DNA of 64,000 nucleotides from positions 1-64,000 of the forward strand of contig WNNJ02001245.1 in the NCBI GenBank assembly GCA_012934845.2. Reading direction: 5' to 3'. The DNA comes from Pomphorhynchus laevis. Lineage: Eukaryota > Acanthocephala > Palaeacanthocephala > Echinorhynchida > Pomphorhynchidae. Positions 20,990-31,929 of the stretch are shown piece after piece; within the stretch, counting starts at the first letter, position 1, and each line of letters begins with the position of its first letter. The position numbers and the translations under genes were made by a program. The notes under the pieces are model-generated. The model was given only the letters and a program-made list of their open reading frames with translations. It was not told where the DNA came from and made no database searches.

Positions 20990-22330
20990 AATTTGTATTT
21001 ATAATCAGATCAGATAATTTAGTCTACGTATTTTAAAGGTATATAAATAAAGATAAATAATAAATAATTATATAAGATTTTATACAATTTATATTTATAT
21101 CAAGTTCAAATTCAAAATTGAAATTTAAAATAAAAGTCCAATGTTTTGAATTGACTAATAAATAATAGACGATGTATAATAATAAAGATTATAGGTCATC
21201 AGAGGGAACTTTTATGTTATCAGTTTCAGGCCTCTATTCCTTAACCCAACATAGCAGCGGGGCCAAATACGCGCTAATGACCTACCAAATACGCGCTAAT
21301 GACCTATTTCAAATTTGAAAATTTCAATCAAATTTGAAATTTGATTATCTAGCGTATCTTATTATAATACAAAGCATATTGTTTATTATCCATAAAAATC
21401 TTTCCCATAATAGTTTAAATTTATTTTTAGTGATATTTTGTTGATTTATAGTTCTCCATTAAAAAATCCATCAAACTTGCTTGGAAATTAGCAGAAAATA
21501 ATGTATAGTATATAGTATTTCTGACAGAGGATATACTACCAGGAAAACAAAGTACACAGGCAAATTGTCAATTGACCAAATTAGATACATGAGTCTACGT
21601 ATTTTATACTATATATAAATAAAATAAAGATAAATAATAAATAATTATATAAAATTTTATTAGAATAAGATACTAGATAATCAAATTTCATCAGAGGAAA
21701 TTTGCTCCTGCTTTCTCGTCGATGCTTGCACGAGTTAGAATGGAGCTTTTCCAGGGTATTTATACCCAGAAATTTAGTCACGTGACAACGTGTGGGAAAT
21801 AGCTGTGCTCCCGCGCAAGCATAGTAGAAATATATATTACAATATTTTACAAATATATTATACAATATATTACAAATATATTGTTAAATATATTTTAAAT
21901 GGATAATTGTTTTAAATAATTGTTTGAACAAATTGCTTTTATTTTTTAATCTAAATAATAGATTAATTTAAATTAATTAATTATTTTATTATTATTTTAT
22001 AAAATCGTTATTCTGCTGTGTATATATTAAATATATATTTAAATATATATTTAATATATATAATATATTTAATATATATATTTATATATAATATATATTA
22101 TAATATATATATTTAATACACAGAAATTAGATCAAATAATTGAGTATACGTATAAAATAAACAAACTTGATTGAAAATAAGCAGAAAAATAATAATGTCG
22201 TATCAAGAATACATAGTTTCAGTAGTTCTGACAGAGGTCATATTACCGGGAAAATAAAGTCTTCGTATTTTATACTATATATAAATAAAATAAAGAATAA
22301 ATAATAAATAATTATATAAGACTTTTTACA
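20990..22330. repeat. ~550-bp repeat family, several copies and an inverted piece
   Basis: Shared phrases include CAGATAATTTAGTCTACGTA, TATCAAGTTCAAAT, the core near 21165-21310, and TTGTTGATTTATAGTTCTCC followed by CATCAAACTTGCTTGG and TTCTGACAGAGG near 21440-21560. The second part repeats near 22120-22320. An inverted end (GATACTAGATAATCAAATTT) is at 21665. The centre of the core duplicates CAAATACGCGCTAATGACCTA. Confidence 0.75.
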
Positions 22331-22479
22331 ATTTATTATTTGAAATATATTTGCTGAGCAGTTCATTTTAATCTGTGAAATGTCACAACGTTATACTGTT
22401 TAATGCTTGAATCCTAACATGTATATGCAAACTAATAAATTAAACTAATTACATTTTACAGAATTTATTATTATATCAG

Positions 22480-22625
22480 GTTAAAATTTAAAAGTTAAAG
22501 TTTAAAATAAAAGTTCATTATTTTGATATGACTAATAAATAACTGACGATGTATAACAATAAGGATTGGAGGTCATCTAGATGAACTGCTATGTTATCAG
22601 ATTTCGGCAACCATTCCTCGAAGAA
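22480..22625 (-). repeat. ~550-bp repeat family, core fragment
   Basis: TATCAGGTTAAAATTTAAAA leads into the core GGATTGGAGGTCATCTAGAT, ACTGCTATGTTATCAGATTTC and CATTCCTCGAAG, where it is cut off. The GAAA and CTGATAACATAGCAG words are retained on the minus strand. Confidence 0.75.
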
Positions 22626-23273
22626 AAAGCAAAGAACAAGAAGTGTCTATACACGACGATGATATAACGTTAGATTTTTAAATGATAATAAATTCTGGAA
22701 TTTGCAATATTTTGCTTTATTATAGTCGATAATAAAGCTGTTTTGAAACTTCGAACAAATCAGAAAATAATATTATAAAATTATCAAAAATAATATTGGA
22801 CTTAAATAATTATTAAACAATATTAGACTTTGTTTCTTAGATTATAAACTGTTTATGAATGAATAAACAAATTTATTAATTGAAAATTCAATTTTTTCAG
22901 CAATTAAAACAATTTCAATAATTTGAATTATTTAATAACTTAAGATTTGAATTATTAAGTTTAATAATTGAAATTGAAATCATCTTAATCAAAATGAATA
23001 AAAATATAAACAAAACGATGTAAATCTTAGACAATATATAATATTTTGATATTTTTCAACATTACTTTGAGGCTTTAAAAACACTAAATAAGTGAAGTAT
23101 CCTGAAAATGTAAAAATTACACAGTAAAACTATCTTTCACTTAAATACTAATTTGTGCCCCATAACTCTAAATACGAACCTGGCGTAATATTAAATATAA
23201 TTAAATATTGTTTTTAATTCATTTAATCAAGCTCCTTTAATATTTTAAATTATTAAAAAAATAATTTACATAC
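22626..23273. other. AT-rich, no feature seen
   Basis: Plain AT-rich sequence. A phrase near 22655-22705 (ACACGACGATGATATAACGT) is shared with 39545 and with a shorter form at 18610, so part of it is dispersed repeat. Confidence 0.5.
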
Positions 23274-23371
23274 AACCACTTGTAAACAAAATTGCAGTCC
23301 ATTATATAATAAGTCCATGCCATAGGCAGTAGAAACCATTGTATTTGCAATAAATTCTTCTAGCTCTTTCA
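23274..23371 (-). CDS. Putative internal exon, unknown protein
   Basis: The minus strand shows ATAG, then a 98-nt exon with residues KELEEFIANTMVSTAYGMDL followed by LYNGLQFCLQVV, then a consensus GTATGT donor. It enters in phase 1 and leaves in phase 0. The composition is that of an amphipathic helical protein and unlike neighbouring AT-driven frames. It could belong to the gene with exons at 36.1, 43.2, 45.2 and 60.2 kb, since it lies on the same strand. An additional exon would be needed to reconcile phases. Confidence 0.5.
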
Positions 23372-24524
23372 CTATATTAGACGTGACAGATTCATGTCAT
23401 ATTTGGGAAAAAATAGTTCTGATTAAATAGATCTAATGAAATAGTTCTGATTTAAGCCACATTTGTTTATCACAATGACGTGCAAGAACATTAATTATAA
23501 TTTTGTGATCATTCATTGTAATCAGTAAATTAGATAATTACTTACCAGCATAAGATTTTCTTTGCCTTAATTAACCCCATTAAACTAAGGCAACCTTCGC
23601 TGAAGTGATAAATCGATAAGTTTAATTTTAAGAATTTATTCTTCGAAGTTTTAATTATGGTACAGAAGTTTCTGCTAAATAAAGAAGAAATACGTCAAAG
23701 AAGAAATAATATTACGAAGTAATGTTGACTTAATTTTACAAATTAAAAAAAAAACAATTATTTACAAAACCCAAAGCTAAACAGAATTAATGAAATTAAA
23801 AGGCAATTCGTAGATACAAACAGCGTAAAGAGTTAAAATAACATTTTGCAAATTAAATAAAAAAAGCTACACATTATAAAGACTGAAATATTAGTAATCA
23901 GTAGATTGTCACAGGCATAATTACAGACATGATGCAGGTTCATAATAAAGTAACTGTTATAAAGGGTAGGTTTTATTATATTTAATAATGAGAATTAAAA
24001 AGAATAAGAGAGAATTAAAGTGAGAATTTCATTCTTATATTTAAAAACGAGATATCAAAGGAAATCAAAATTTATAAATTTTAATTTATGAACATTTTGG
24101 ATGTATTTTGTCTGTCATTCCTGATAGAGAGATTGAATACTAATAGCAATACAGTTGCTCCTAATTGCCGCCCACTCTGTATTTGACACGAATTACATCT
24201 CATCAAACGGTAAATCAGGTCATTATAATTTTTTAATTAAGAAAATAGCATACTATGAATAGGCTAATTGTATTTACGAAAATTCACAACTTAATTTAAT
24301 TAAATTTTTGATTCTGGAACAGCCAGTACCTTTTTAAATTAAATAGCGCTTTGAATATTATTTAATAATATTTTTAAAATGCTTCGGTTAACCGTTTATT
24401 TTAATATGATTAAAGAATAGTGTTGAATGTATTTCTTAAGATTCAAGATCTTATGTGTTTGTATGAAAACTCTCAATTTTCTGTATTTTATAGATGATCT
24501 AATCGTTTTTTAAAATTAGGGGAA

Positions 24525-24690
24525 TATTTATTATTTTTTAAATTGTTGATACTGATCCATTATTGATAAATAATTATTATTCTAACTTCTTTTAGCATCT
24601 TCAGAAAATTAAAATGAAGATGTTCAAAGGAAAGACGTAATTATTTATGATATTTAGCTAACTACTGTTAGCATCTTTGCAAGTCCTAAA
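24525..24690 (+). mobile_element. Foldback element, degraded copy
   Basis: TTGATACTGATCCATTATTG is followed by TAACTTCTTTTAGCATCTTC and later GATATTTAGCTAACTACTGT. These are the arm words of the foldback family, here rearranged and incomplete. This copy keeps the left outer TTGAT-ATCCATTATTG part that most copies lack. Confidence 0.6.
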
Positions 24691-27600
24691 ACACTTGGCT
24701 AACATCAATAATCATATCCAACCATACATATTGTAGAGTTTCGCATAATTTTTACTAAAAATGTTATTCATTCAGACATTAATTTCTGCGTGGATAATTG
24801 TAAAACACCATCAGCCATTAAATCCAATTGCACAGGCATGCCATTAATATTTTTTTATGAACTTATCTTACAAAATATATTAATACACCCTATCTTAATA
24901 TTTACAAATATTTAAAGATTTTCAATGCTTTTAATTTTTTTTGTTATGATGAATAATTAGTAATTATTGGTCTACATGAAAAGGCTATTTGCTGAAAATT
25001 CCGCCATTATTCAATAAGTGTTAGACCTGCAGATCAGTATTTTAAGATTTTAAACTGTTAAAGTTTGATTTCTTTCCAAAAAGCTGTTATTTCCTTTGAT
25101 GTACAGTTGGAAGCATACGTAACCTTCCAAATAATTCTGATCTCGTCACGGTATTTAAATGATCAAGTCTTCGTTACTATGAAAAGTGAGCTTAAGTATT
25201 AAGTCTACATATAAAGAATCTCGGTACAATCGTAAACTATCTACATCGTCTGCAATGCAACTAATATTTAAAGAAGATATTATTTGAATAAAAGAGGTAT
25301 TGTAAAAAAGGAAATTATAATTAAAATAATTATAATTTAAAATTTAGACTCGGACTTTTAACCTGTTTCAGAAAAATAAATACATAATCAATTATTTTGT
25401 CTAAATTCTGCCTACGACGCAAAACTAAAATTAATTAAAAATAACATTTTACATTAAACAGCTTTGAAAATGTTTTATTTCAGATCGTCTCCATTATAAA
25501 TCGTAAATTCGTAATATTTGACACCGGAGAAAGCTATTGCAAACATCTGAATCTTTTTTGATAAGTAATTAATTTTTTTCTTATATTTTAGTTAGACATT
25601 TTTATGGTAACAAAAACATCCAATACATTGCTTCTAATTCGATTTTCTAATTTGATTTTAATTGTTTCAAATGCTTTTTTGGAAATAAATTAAATCAAAT
25701 ATCAAACATCAATAAATAGATGTTTCTTGCGCAAATTTTTGTTTAGTAACTTTAAAATATATTTTAAGGAGCTGAAAATATCCCAAACTTTATTAAATAT
25801 GTATCAGTGATCTGGCAGTAATTTTATTGTTTGAACTTCTAATAAAGCAATTATTTCACATCTGACAGTAGAAAGAATGCCAAAGGTCATTATGCCATAA
25901 TAAAATAATAACAACAGCATAATAGCATCCATTCGGTATCAACAGACAGTGTTTTTAAAGTTACCAGAGGTTTTGAACTTATGATAAGGGTAAACACTTT
26001 TAAATAAACTTATTAACTAATGTATATCAATAATAAATATTAATATATAAAATTTTAACAACTATTTATAATAAAATTTATAAATATTATAATATCATAA
26101 TTTAACGCCATACATTGATATTATACAATATAATTATAAAAAATATTTATATATTATGTAGTATTATATAAATTATATAATTATTATATATCATTTATTA
26201 TTTTTCGTGATTTAGCAATAGCTTTCAAAATATTGTGAAAGTAGCTATCGAAATATGATGCCAACTCCGCATTTGTCTATTTTTTAACATGGAAATGACC
26301 CCGTACACTGTTATCCTCGTCGTTAGACTGATATCTAATCTTTAACAGTAATGTACTTCATAATAAATGATAAAATAAGTGTTTGATTAGATAAATTTGT
26401 AGATGAAAGAAAACGGTTTGGCTTAAGCTTGGATTTAAATGTATCAGCAAGCAGAAATGGTTTTGTTTGAGTTATAAATGAGTTAATTGTGTCAATGTCG
26501 GGTGATGAGGTTTAAGAAGAAGACAATACGACGTATTTTTATCCAAAGTCAGATGCATATAATTTCGAGATCGGGGCAATACAAAATAGAGAATAAAGTG
26601 AAAAGGAGAAAATTTGAATTGAAAAAAGATCAAGGGATAGTCACTGATATGTTTGCCTTTTATAATGCTCAATTATTTTGCTTAAGGTTCAATTTGAACT
26701 ATTGAACTAATCGATTAATATTGTTTGCAAAATGAATAAGTGATTAATCACATTATTTTTAATAATCACATCGTTCAAAATAAATTGAAAAATTGACCAT
26801 GATCTCCGCGTGACCACCACAAGAACGCTGCATAAAACTTTGAGTTGAAATAGCTGTTATTTTTAGAAAGCTCAATGGCTAAATTAGCAGTGCTAGTTCA
26901 GAATAAAGAATGAATAAAGAATGTAAACTTCAATTTAAACATCAGTACACTTTTGTTTTCCCGGTTTAAAGACCTTTTCATTTGAGTAAGTTTGTATTTG
27001 TTAGTTATGTTTGTAGTTGTTGTTTGTTAGTTATTTGTTTTATCCGGTGAAAATCGTTTTCTCAAACATTGAAAAGTAACTGGGAAAACACCTTATAATA
27101 AGATTATTTAGATTTTAGATATTTTTTAATAATTTTTATTACAAATTAATTTGATTTATTTTTATTATCGATTTTCTATTTTAACCAAGAGTTATAAAAT
27201 CTAATTTCTTTTAAGCTGATTTATTTTATTTGCAACCTCTCAAACGTTGGCGCTGGTAATAAAAGTGCCGATATGTTCTCTATATGACGATATATTTGAA
27301 AGCAAATAAAAAAATGTAATCTAAAGAAGAACGCAGCAGGGTTTAAAAAATTATTGAATAAATGTTCCCTTGCTTGCCTTTCTTCTATTAATAGTTAATT
27401 CTTTCAATTTAGTACGACGAATATTTAAAAACGGAAGATATGTCATATTTAACTTACATATTTTCTTTGATTTCACCTTTTCTGGTATATCATCGCTTTT
27501 TTTAAGCTAAATATCGCTCTTCAAGAACGAGTTATCTTTTTAATTGAAACAATTTTCATTCATATGTTTAATACTTTCTTAGTTTATTGCTCTATTGCTT

Positions 27601-29334
27601 TTAGTAAGTAAAGAAATATACGCTATTTACTTACAACAGAGTCGTTCAGGGAAATCCATTGCAATGGCGATGCTCAAATAAAATTAATAATTTCTATTCT
27701 TTTGATAGATTAGAAATACCACAGCGTATCAAATGATTCTCTCTTATATACCAGCGTCTTTATAATTGACAAGATAAAATGTAAGATATCACATGTTTAC
27801 TTCCACATACACAATATTTTATCTTAAGAGAAGGCGTCACTGGAAATTTGAGAATTGATTTCTTTTATTTGGTTTTTTTATAAAATACCATATGTTAAAT
27901 ACATTGTCAAACTATAATGCCTTACGAGTTATGAATACTTGGCCACATTAAAAATCCAAAAGTGCTTAAATGCCACTAGAACAAAATCAGTGGATTCAAA
28001 AACGAGGAAATTTTATTACCTTTACACGAGAAACAGAAGAATTCACAACGAATAATGCTTTCGCTCAGATTCATTAAAGACGCTTTGAAATATAGTGTGT
28101 GTGGAACGGCAATCGGTTTAATAAACATCTAAGCGATTGCATAGACAAAAACTTGGTAAATATGTTTTAATGCTAAATATAATCATGTGGAACTAGCAAA
28201 TATTTAGTGTTTGCAAATTCATCATAATAGAAACAGCATTTTCCTCAAATATAAAGAGGAAAATAATTTTTATGTTTAATTTTTAATATATGAATATTTA
28301 AGGTCAGCGGGAAGTAAATATGCTGTTTGCCGTATTAAAGCTGCTCATTGACAAGAAAAATTAAGTATATCTTATACCTGACCATAATTATTTTGTCACT
28401 ATGCTAGATTCATAACCCATAGTGATGATAGTATGTAGGAAGACCGGTAAATTAAAAATCTTATTTGAACTCCGACATGTTAGGCGATATATTCTTATAA
28501 AATTCTGTTTTCTGAAGTGAGCGATGATTCAAAATCAATCCAAGTAGAATTTAATAGAAAACTGTCAGTTCGATTCTTCAGCATTGCATCTAATAATTAG
28601 CCAAATGGAGAAATGGTTTCGTTACGAAACGGTGAAAACACACGCCAAAAGCTGCACGTATCGGAATTTTTTATAACGGAAATACAAACCGTAATATGTA
28701 AATAGAAATAACAATAAAAATTAGTTAATTTCATTCCTTTAAAACTCTCAACCAAACAATTTCAAACGCAAGTGAAAAATTAGACAGACTAATTTATTTG
28801 CAAGCAACATATTTAAATTATTCGTTAACACCAATTTAAAAATTTTATGTTTTAATTTAAAATTGTAAAACTTTTCAACTACATTTAGACGAATCTATCG
28901 TTAATTCAATCCATGCGTATTTATTCGTCTGTCGACACCGAATACTCTGCAAACACTGTATTGTCTGCAATCAAAAAAAACAAAATTCAATTTATTTTAT
29001 TTAATTTATTAAATTAATAAAATTAATTAACAAATTTTAATATTTTTTTATTAAATTAAATTTATTAAACGCAATTTTTGAATAATAAAATAAAGAAGTA
29101 AAATTTATACTTAAATTCAATAACATAATTAGATCTAAGTATAATTAATTAATTATTTTATACAAATACTATTATAAAATCAATATTTCAAACATTTATT
29201 ATCTATTATCATGTAATCTATTAATCTGTTCTGAAAAATACATTTTTGTTGAAAAATATTTTTAAGATAAAAATATTTTTTTAAAGAAAAGATAAATGAT
29301 TTGATTTTTATTTGTGTAATGCACACTAAACAGA

Positions 29335-29362
29335 TTACGCCGATTAGCGTAATCGGCGTACT
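29335..29362. repeat. Small palindrome ACGCCGATTAGCGTAATCGG
   Basis: GCCGATTA and TAATCGGC form a short GC-rich hairpin at the start of a repeat also found at 45.75 kb. Confidence 0.6.
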
Positions 29363-29384
29363 CTGTTTCGATAAGCGTAGTTGA

Positions 29385-29560
29385 CGAAATCGGAAGTGGT
29401 TAAGGCGTATACTGAAATATTTCGTTGAATATCTAGTTTATTTCTAAAAAAGTATGTTCATTGATTTTCATGTTGAAATGTTATACTAGTATGCTAAAAT
29501 ATTATATAATAAGTTAAAAAATATATTATATATTAAATATTATACTCGTGTGTCTGGTAA
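29385..29560 (+). repeat. Dispersed repeat shared with 45745-45945
   Basis: CGTATACTGAAATATTTCGTT, TTTATTTCTAA, TTGAAAT, TGCTAAAATATTATAT and finally CTCGTGTGTCTGGTA occur in the same order in both places. No coding capacity is seen. The end phrase is followed in both places by pieces of the ~550-bp repeat. Confidence 0.75.
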
Positions 29561-29579
29561 AAAATTCTAATAGCTCATT

Positions 29580-29830
29580 GTGATAACTTATAAATTTATA
29601 AATAATTAATAATTAATAAATAATTATACAAGCTTTTAAAATAAAAATTGATTTTTATGAAATGACCAATAAGAAATAATCGAATAAGAACTATAAGACA
29701 TCAGAAGAAACTGCTATGTTATAATGTTTCCGCCCCTATTCCTCGAATTATCATAGTAGCGCGCTTAATACATATTCATGATAAAATTCGATTATCTAGG
29801 ATCTTATTCTAATATAAAGTATATTATTTA
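29580..29830 (-). repeat. ~550-bp repeat family, one copy
   Basis: The core reads on plus ACATCAGAAGAAACTGCTAT, then AATGTTTCCGCCCCTATTCC and TCGAATTATCATAGTAGCGC, then the end phrase GATTATCTAGGATCTTATTC. The inverse contains a GGAAAC and TAGCAG arrangement matching the decayed hammerhead core. Confidence 0.75.
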
Positions 29831-30057
29831 TTATCCCTCCATTAAGCTTTTCCTCTTATGAGTGTAAATTTATTCATAATAATATTTTACTGATTTATAA
29901 TTATCCATTTAAAAAATAAAAATGTTCTGTTTAATTGTATATTTATGGTAACTGAGAATAAAAGTACGTGTCTATTAAATTATATAGATGATTTTGAAGA
30001 AAGTCAATATCATTGTATATTATAGCAATTCTTAAATTTCATTATATTTTCAAAATA

Positions 30058-30432
30058 CGTGCTGAGTAAACAACGGTCCGCACAGCAATTTGATCTGGTA
30101 AAGAGCGTAAGCCTCAGTCAATTAAGCAAAATGTCGGAAACGCCTTTAGTAACAATGTCACACAGACAACCGAAACGACCAGTGTGTATCTCATTCTACT
30201 GATAAGTGTTGCCGGGTACTCATCATTTCGATGCTGAAGTGGTCGTCTAGAAGTGACATTGTGATTGAAAGTGGTGAATCGAAGGATAGTCTATCAAGCA
30301 ACACCATTTAGTAAAAAAGCCATATTTCGCTAGAAATCCAGGAACGTAGTATACTCAGCACATCTGTGCATTACTATTATACATGCCGTATCCATTAAGG
30401 ATCCAACGAGTGCAACGCCAAAGTCACCTCGT
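30058..30432 (+). mobile_element. tRNA-like hammerhead retroposon, copy D (full unit)
   Basis: The order is an A-box-like GATCTGGTAAAGAGCGTAAG (near 30091), GTCGGAAACGCC, the core (30165-30256), B-box-like GTGAATCGAAGG (near 30271) and then the tail with ATTTCGCTAGAAATCCAGG and CATTAAGGATCCAACGAGTG. The unit matches 11.7-12.25 kb over its whole length. It abuts the plus-strand copy of the second hammerhead retroposon at 30424. Confidence 0.72.
30165..30256 (+). ncRNA. Hammerhead-like RNA in unusual strand order, copy D
   Basis: ACAACC-GAAAC, then GACCAGUGUGUAUC, UUCUA-CUGAUAA, GUUGCC, GUACUCAU, an extra hairpin-like CAUUUCGAUG, then GGUC, GUC and UAGAAGUGA. The core has one change in CUGAUGA, and stem III carries an inserted segment on its 3' side. 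It is probably inactive but keeps the same segment order. Confidence 0.55.
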
Positions 30433-30627
30433 GTGACCTAGCAACTATTCGTTACATAAATAAGAATCCATCAAAGGATCACCAGTCCCGATTCCAATCG
30501 ATCTTCATGATCTCATACGATAAAATATATAATAAGCATGCCAGAGAAGCATCTCGGACAATGCAGTTTCTGGATATCATGATGGAAGGTTTCATATACT
30601 GTGTGAAATCTGGTAATCCTGAATTCG

Positions 30628-30646
30628 TAGCCTAGCAGTCAAGAGC
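30628..30646 (+). promoter_or_regulatory. tRNA-like A box
   Basis: TAGCCTAGCAGTCAAGAGC matches the pol III A box TRGCNNAGYNG with the usual spacing to the B box 24 bases later. This supports a tRNA-derived head. Confidence 0.65.
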
Positions 30647-30669
30647 GCAAGCCAAGTACGGAGAGCGAC

Positions 30670-30680
30670 AGCTCGAATCT
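30670..30680 (+). promoter_or_regulatory. tRNA-like B box
   Basis: AGCTCGAATCT differs from the GGTTCGANNCC consensus at few positions and lies 40 bases after the A box start, as in tRNA-derived SINEs. Confidence 0.65.
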
Positions 30681-30709
30681 CGGATAAGTCAAATTTCAAA
30701 AGGCGAAGA

Positions 30710-30815
30710 GTTGGTAGTCAGCCTTCTGATGAGCCCGGGGCTACCAACATGTGGCAAAAAGCGGGCGAAACGAAAACGGTTGTGGCAATGGCGCCGTTAG
30801 TAGTCAGGGTGTATG
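30710..30815 (+). ncRNA. Hammerhead ribozyme with extra pseudoknot helix
   Basis: CUGAUGA is at 30726-30732, GAAA at 30767-30770 and GUC at 30803-30805. Stem II is GCCCG/CGGGC (30733-30737 with 30762-30766). Stem III includes A-U and C-G beside the core and AACGGU/GCCGUU. Stem I is GCCUU/AGGGU. In addition GUUGGUAG (30710-30717), upstream of stem I, pairs perfectly with CUACCAAC (30741-30748) inside the stem II loop. That closes the CUGAUGA strand into a loop and makes a pseudoknot. The strand order is ordinary. The second copy at 31.4-31.5 kb preserves most of it. Confidence 0.72.
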
Positions 30816-30895
30816 GAATTGGATATCATGAAGGAAGGATTCTGTAGCTGGTTTTCAATGCGAAAGTCACCTCGTGTGACCTAGCAACTATTCGT

Positions 30896-30977
30896 TATAT
30901 ATATATATATATATATATATAAATGCCGTATTTCGTAAGAAATCCTGGACCGTTGTTTACTCAGCACATCCGTGCAC

Positions 30978-31067
<90 letters not shown>
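30896..31067. repeat. TA microsatellites flanking a retroposon tail fragment
   Basis: TA runs at 30896-30921 and about 30980-31067 flank a short piece with TTTCGTAAGAAATCCTGGAC and ATCCGTGCACTACTAT, the tail of the first hammerhead retroposon. The second run has about 43 TA units. Open frames here are repeat artefacts. Confidence 0.9.
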
Positions 31068-31069
<2 letters not shown>

Positions 31070-31139
31070 ATTAGAATATTTTTGAAACTGGCGCTCTGGG
31101 TCCATCAAAGACTCTTTTATATATAATAAGTATTAATTG

Positions 31140-31346
31140 AAGCAGAGTTTGGAAATATATATATTTTCTTTAAAATTACAACGTTTCGAGCACAACCGCT
31201 CCTTTTCAAGTTATTTACAGTATGATTAAATTCAACAATACACCAGTTGTGTATTGTTGAATTTAATCATACTGTAAATAACTTGAAAAGGAGCGGTTGC
31301 GCTCGAAACGTTGTAATTTTAAAGAAAAAATATATATTTCCAATAG
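31140..31346. repeat. Long palindrome with Penelope-like GAAACG end
   Basis: The arms (about 31140-31245 and 31250-31346) are almost perfectly inverse around GTATTGTTGAATTTAATCAT-type sequence. The right arm reads GGAGCGGTTGCGCTC-GAAACGTT, a stem II hairpin (GAGCG/CGCTC) followed by GAAAC, preceded by a diverged CTGAUGA-like TTGAAAA. Many Penelope-like elements carry such hammerhead relics at their ends, so this is read as joined terminal fragments of such an element. Confidence 0.7.
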
Positions 31347-31830
31347 TTGAATAGTTGCTAGGTCACACAAGGTGACTTTCGCATTAAAACCAGCTACAGA
31401 ATCCTTCCTTTATGATATCCAATTCCATACACCCTGACTACTAACGGCACCATTGCCACAGCCGTTTTCGTTTCGCCCTGCTTTTTGCCACATGTTGGTA
31501 GCCCCGGGCTCGTCAGAAGGCTGACTACCTACTTTTCACCTTTTAAAACTTTACACATCCGAGATTCGAGTTGTCGCTCTCCGTACTTTGGCTTGCGCTC
31601 TTGACTGCTAGGCTACGAATCCAGGATTACCAGATTTCACACAGTATATAAAACCTTCCATCATGATATTTAGAAACTGTATTGTCCGAGATGCTCTCTG
31701 GCATGCTTATTATAGATTGTTTTTTATAGGATCATGAAGATCGATTGAAATCGGGACTGCTGATCCTTTGATGGATTCTTATTTATGTATTGAATAGTTG
31801 CTAGGTCACACAAGGTGACTTTCGCATTGA
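31345..31830 (-). mobile_element. Second tRNA-like hammerhead retroposon, minus-strand copy
   Basis: This is the inverse of 30424-30900 with scattered substitutions, again slightly longer than one unit: GTTGCTAGGTCACACAAGG recurs at about 31350 and 31798. With the plus copy it forms a large inverted repeat with arms of about 470 bp. A further inverse piece, GTATGGAATTGGATATCATG, follows at 31884. Confidence 0.8.
31427..31530 (-). ncRNA. Hammerhead ribozyme with pseudoknot helix, second copy
   Basis: The minus strand holds CUGACGA (one allowed core variant), GAAAC and GUC in ordinary order. Stem II is GCCC/GGGC. Stem III is AACGGC/GCCGUU, where the U-G wobble of the first copy is a C-G pair, a compensatory change. 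The pseudoknot helix is GGUAG/CUACC, shortened from eight to five pairs. Confidence 0.65.
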
Positions 31831-31929
31831 AAACCAGCTACAGAATCCTTCCTTCATGATATCCAATTCCATACACCCTAGAGTGTATGGAATTGGATAT
31901 CATGAAGGAAGTGTGATCCTGGATCTGTA

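Larger units (their letters stand above)
23400..29380. other. Six kb of AT-rich sequence without a recognised gene
   Basis: This region contains scattered foldback-element remnants (24525-24690), a few A/T microsatellites and many short open frames without splice or domain support. A short exon-like pattern on the minus strand at 28020-28063 ends at GTAATA but is too short to trust. It is most likely intron or intergenic sequence. Confidence 0.55.
30424..30900 (+). mobile_element. Second tRNA-like hammerhead retroposon, plus-strand copy
   Basis: AAAGTCACCTCGTGTGACCT starts at about 30424 and again at about 30863, so the element is slightly more than one 440-bp unit, head to tail. Inside are an A box (30628-30646), a B box (30670-30680) and a hammerhead domain (30710-30815). 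The inverse copy follows at 31345-31830. Confidence 0.8.

Noticed and set aside
26472-26705. Overlapping 66- and 72-codon frames on both strands
   Set aside because: No family signature, splice signal or codon pattern; chance frames in AT-rich DNA.
28020-28063. 44-nt minus-strand exon-like segment ending at GTAATA
   Set aside because: Too short, weak acceptor, and no domain continuity with neighbouring exons.
30923-31126. Frame with alternating Ile and Tyr
   Set aside because: It is a translation of a TA microsatellite.
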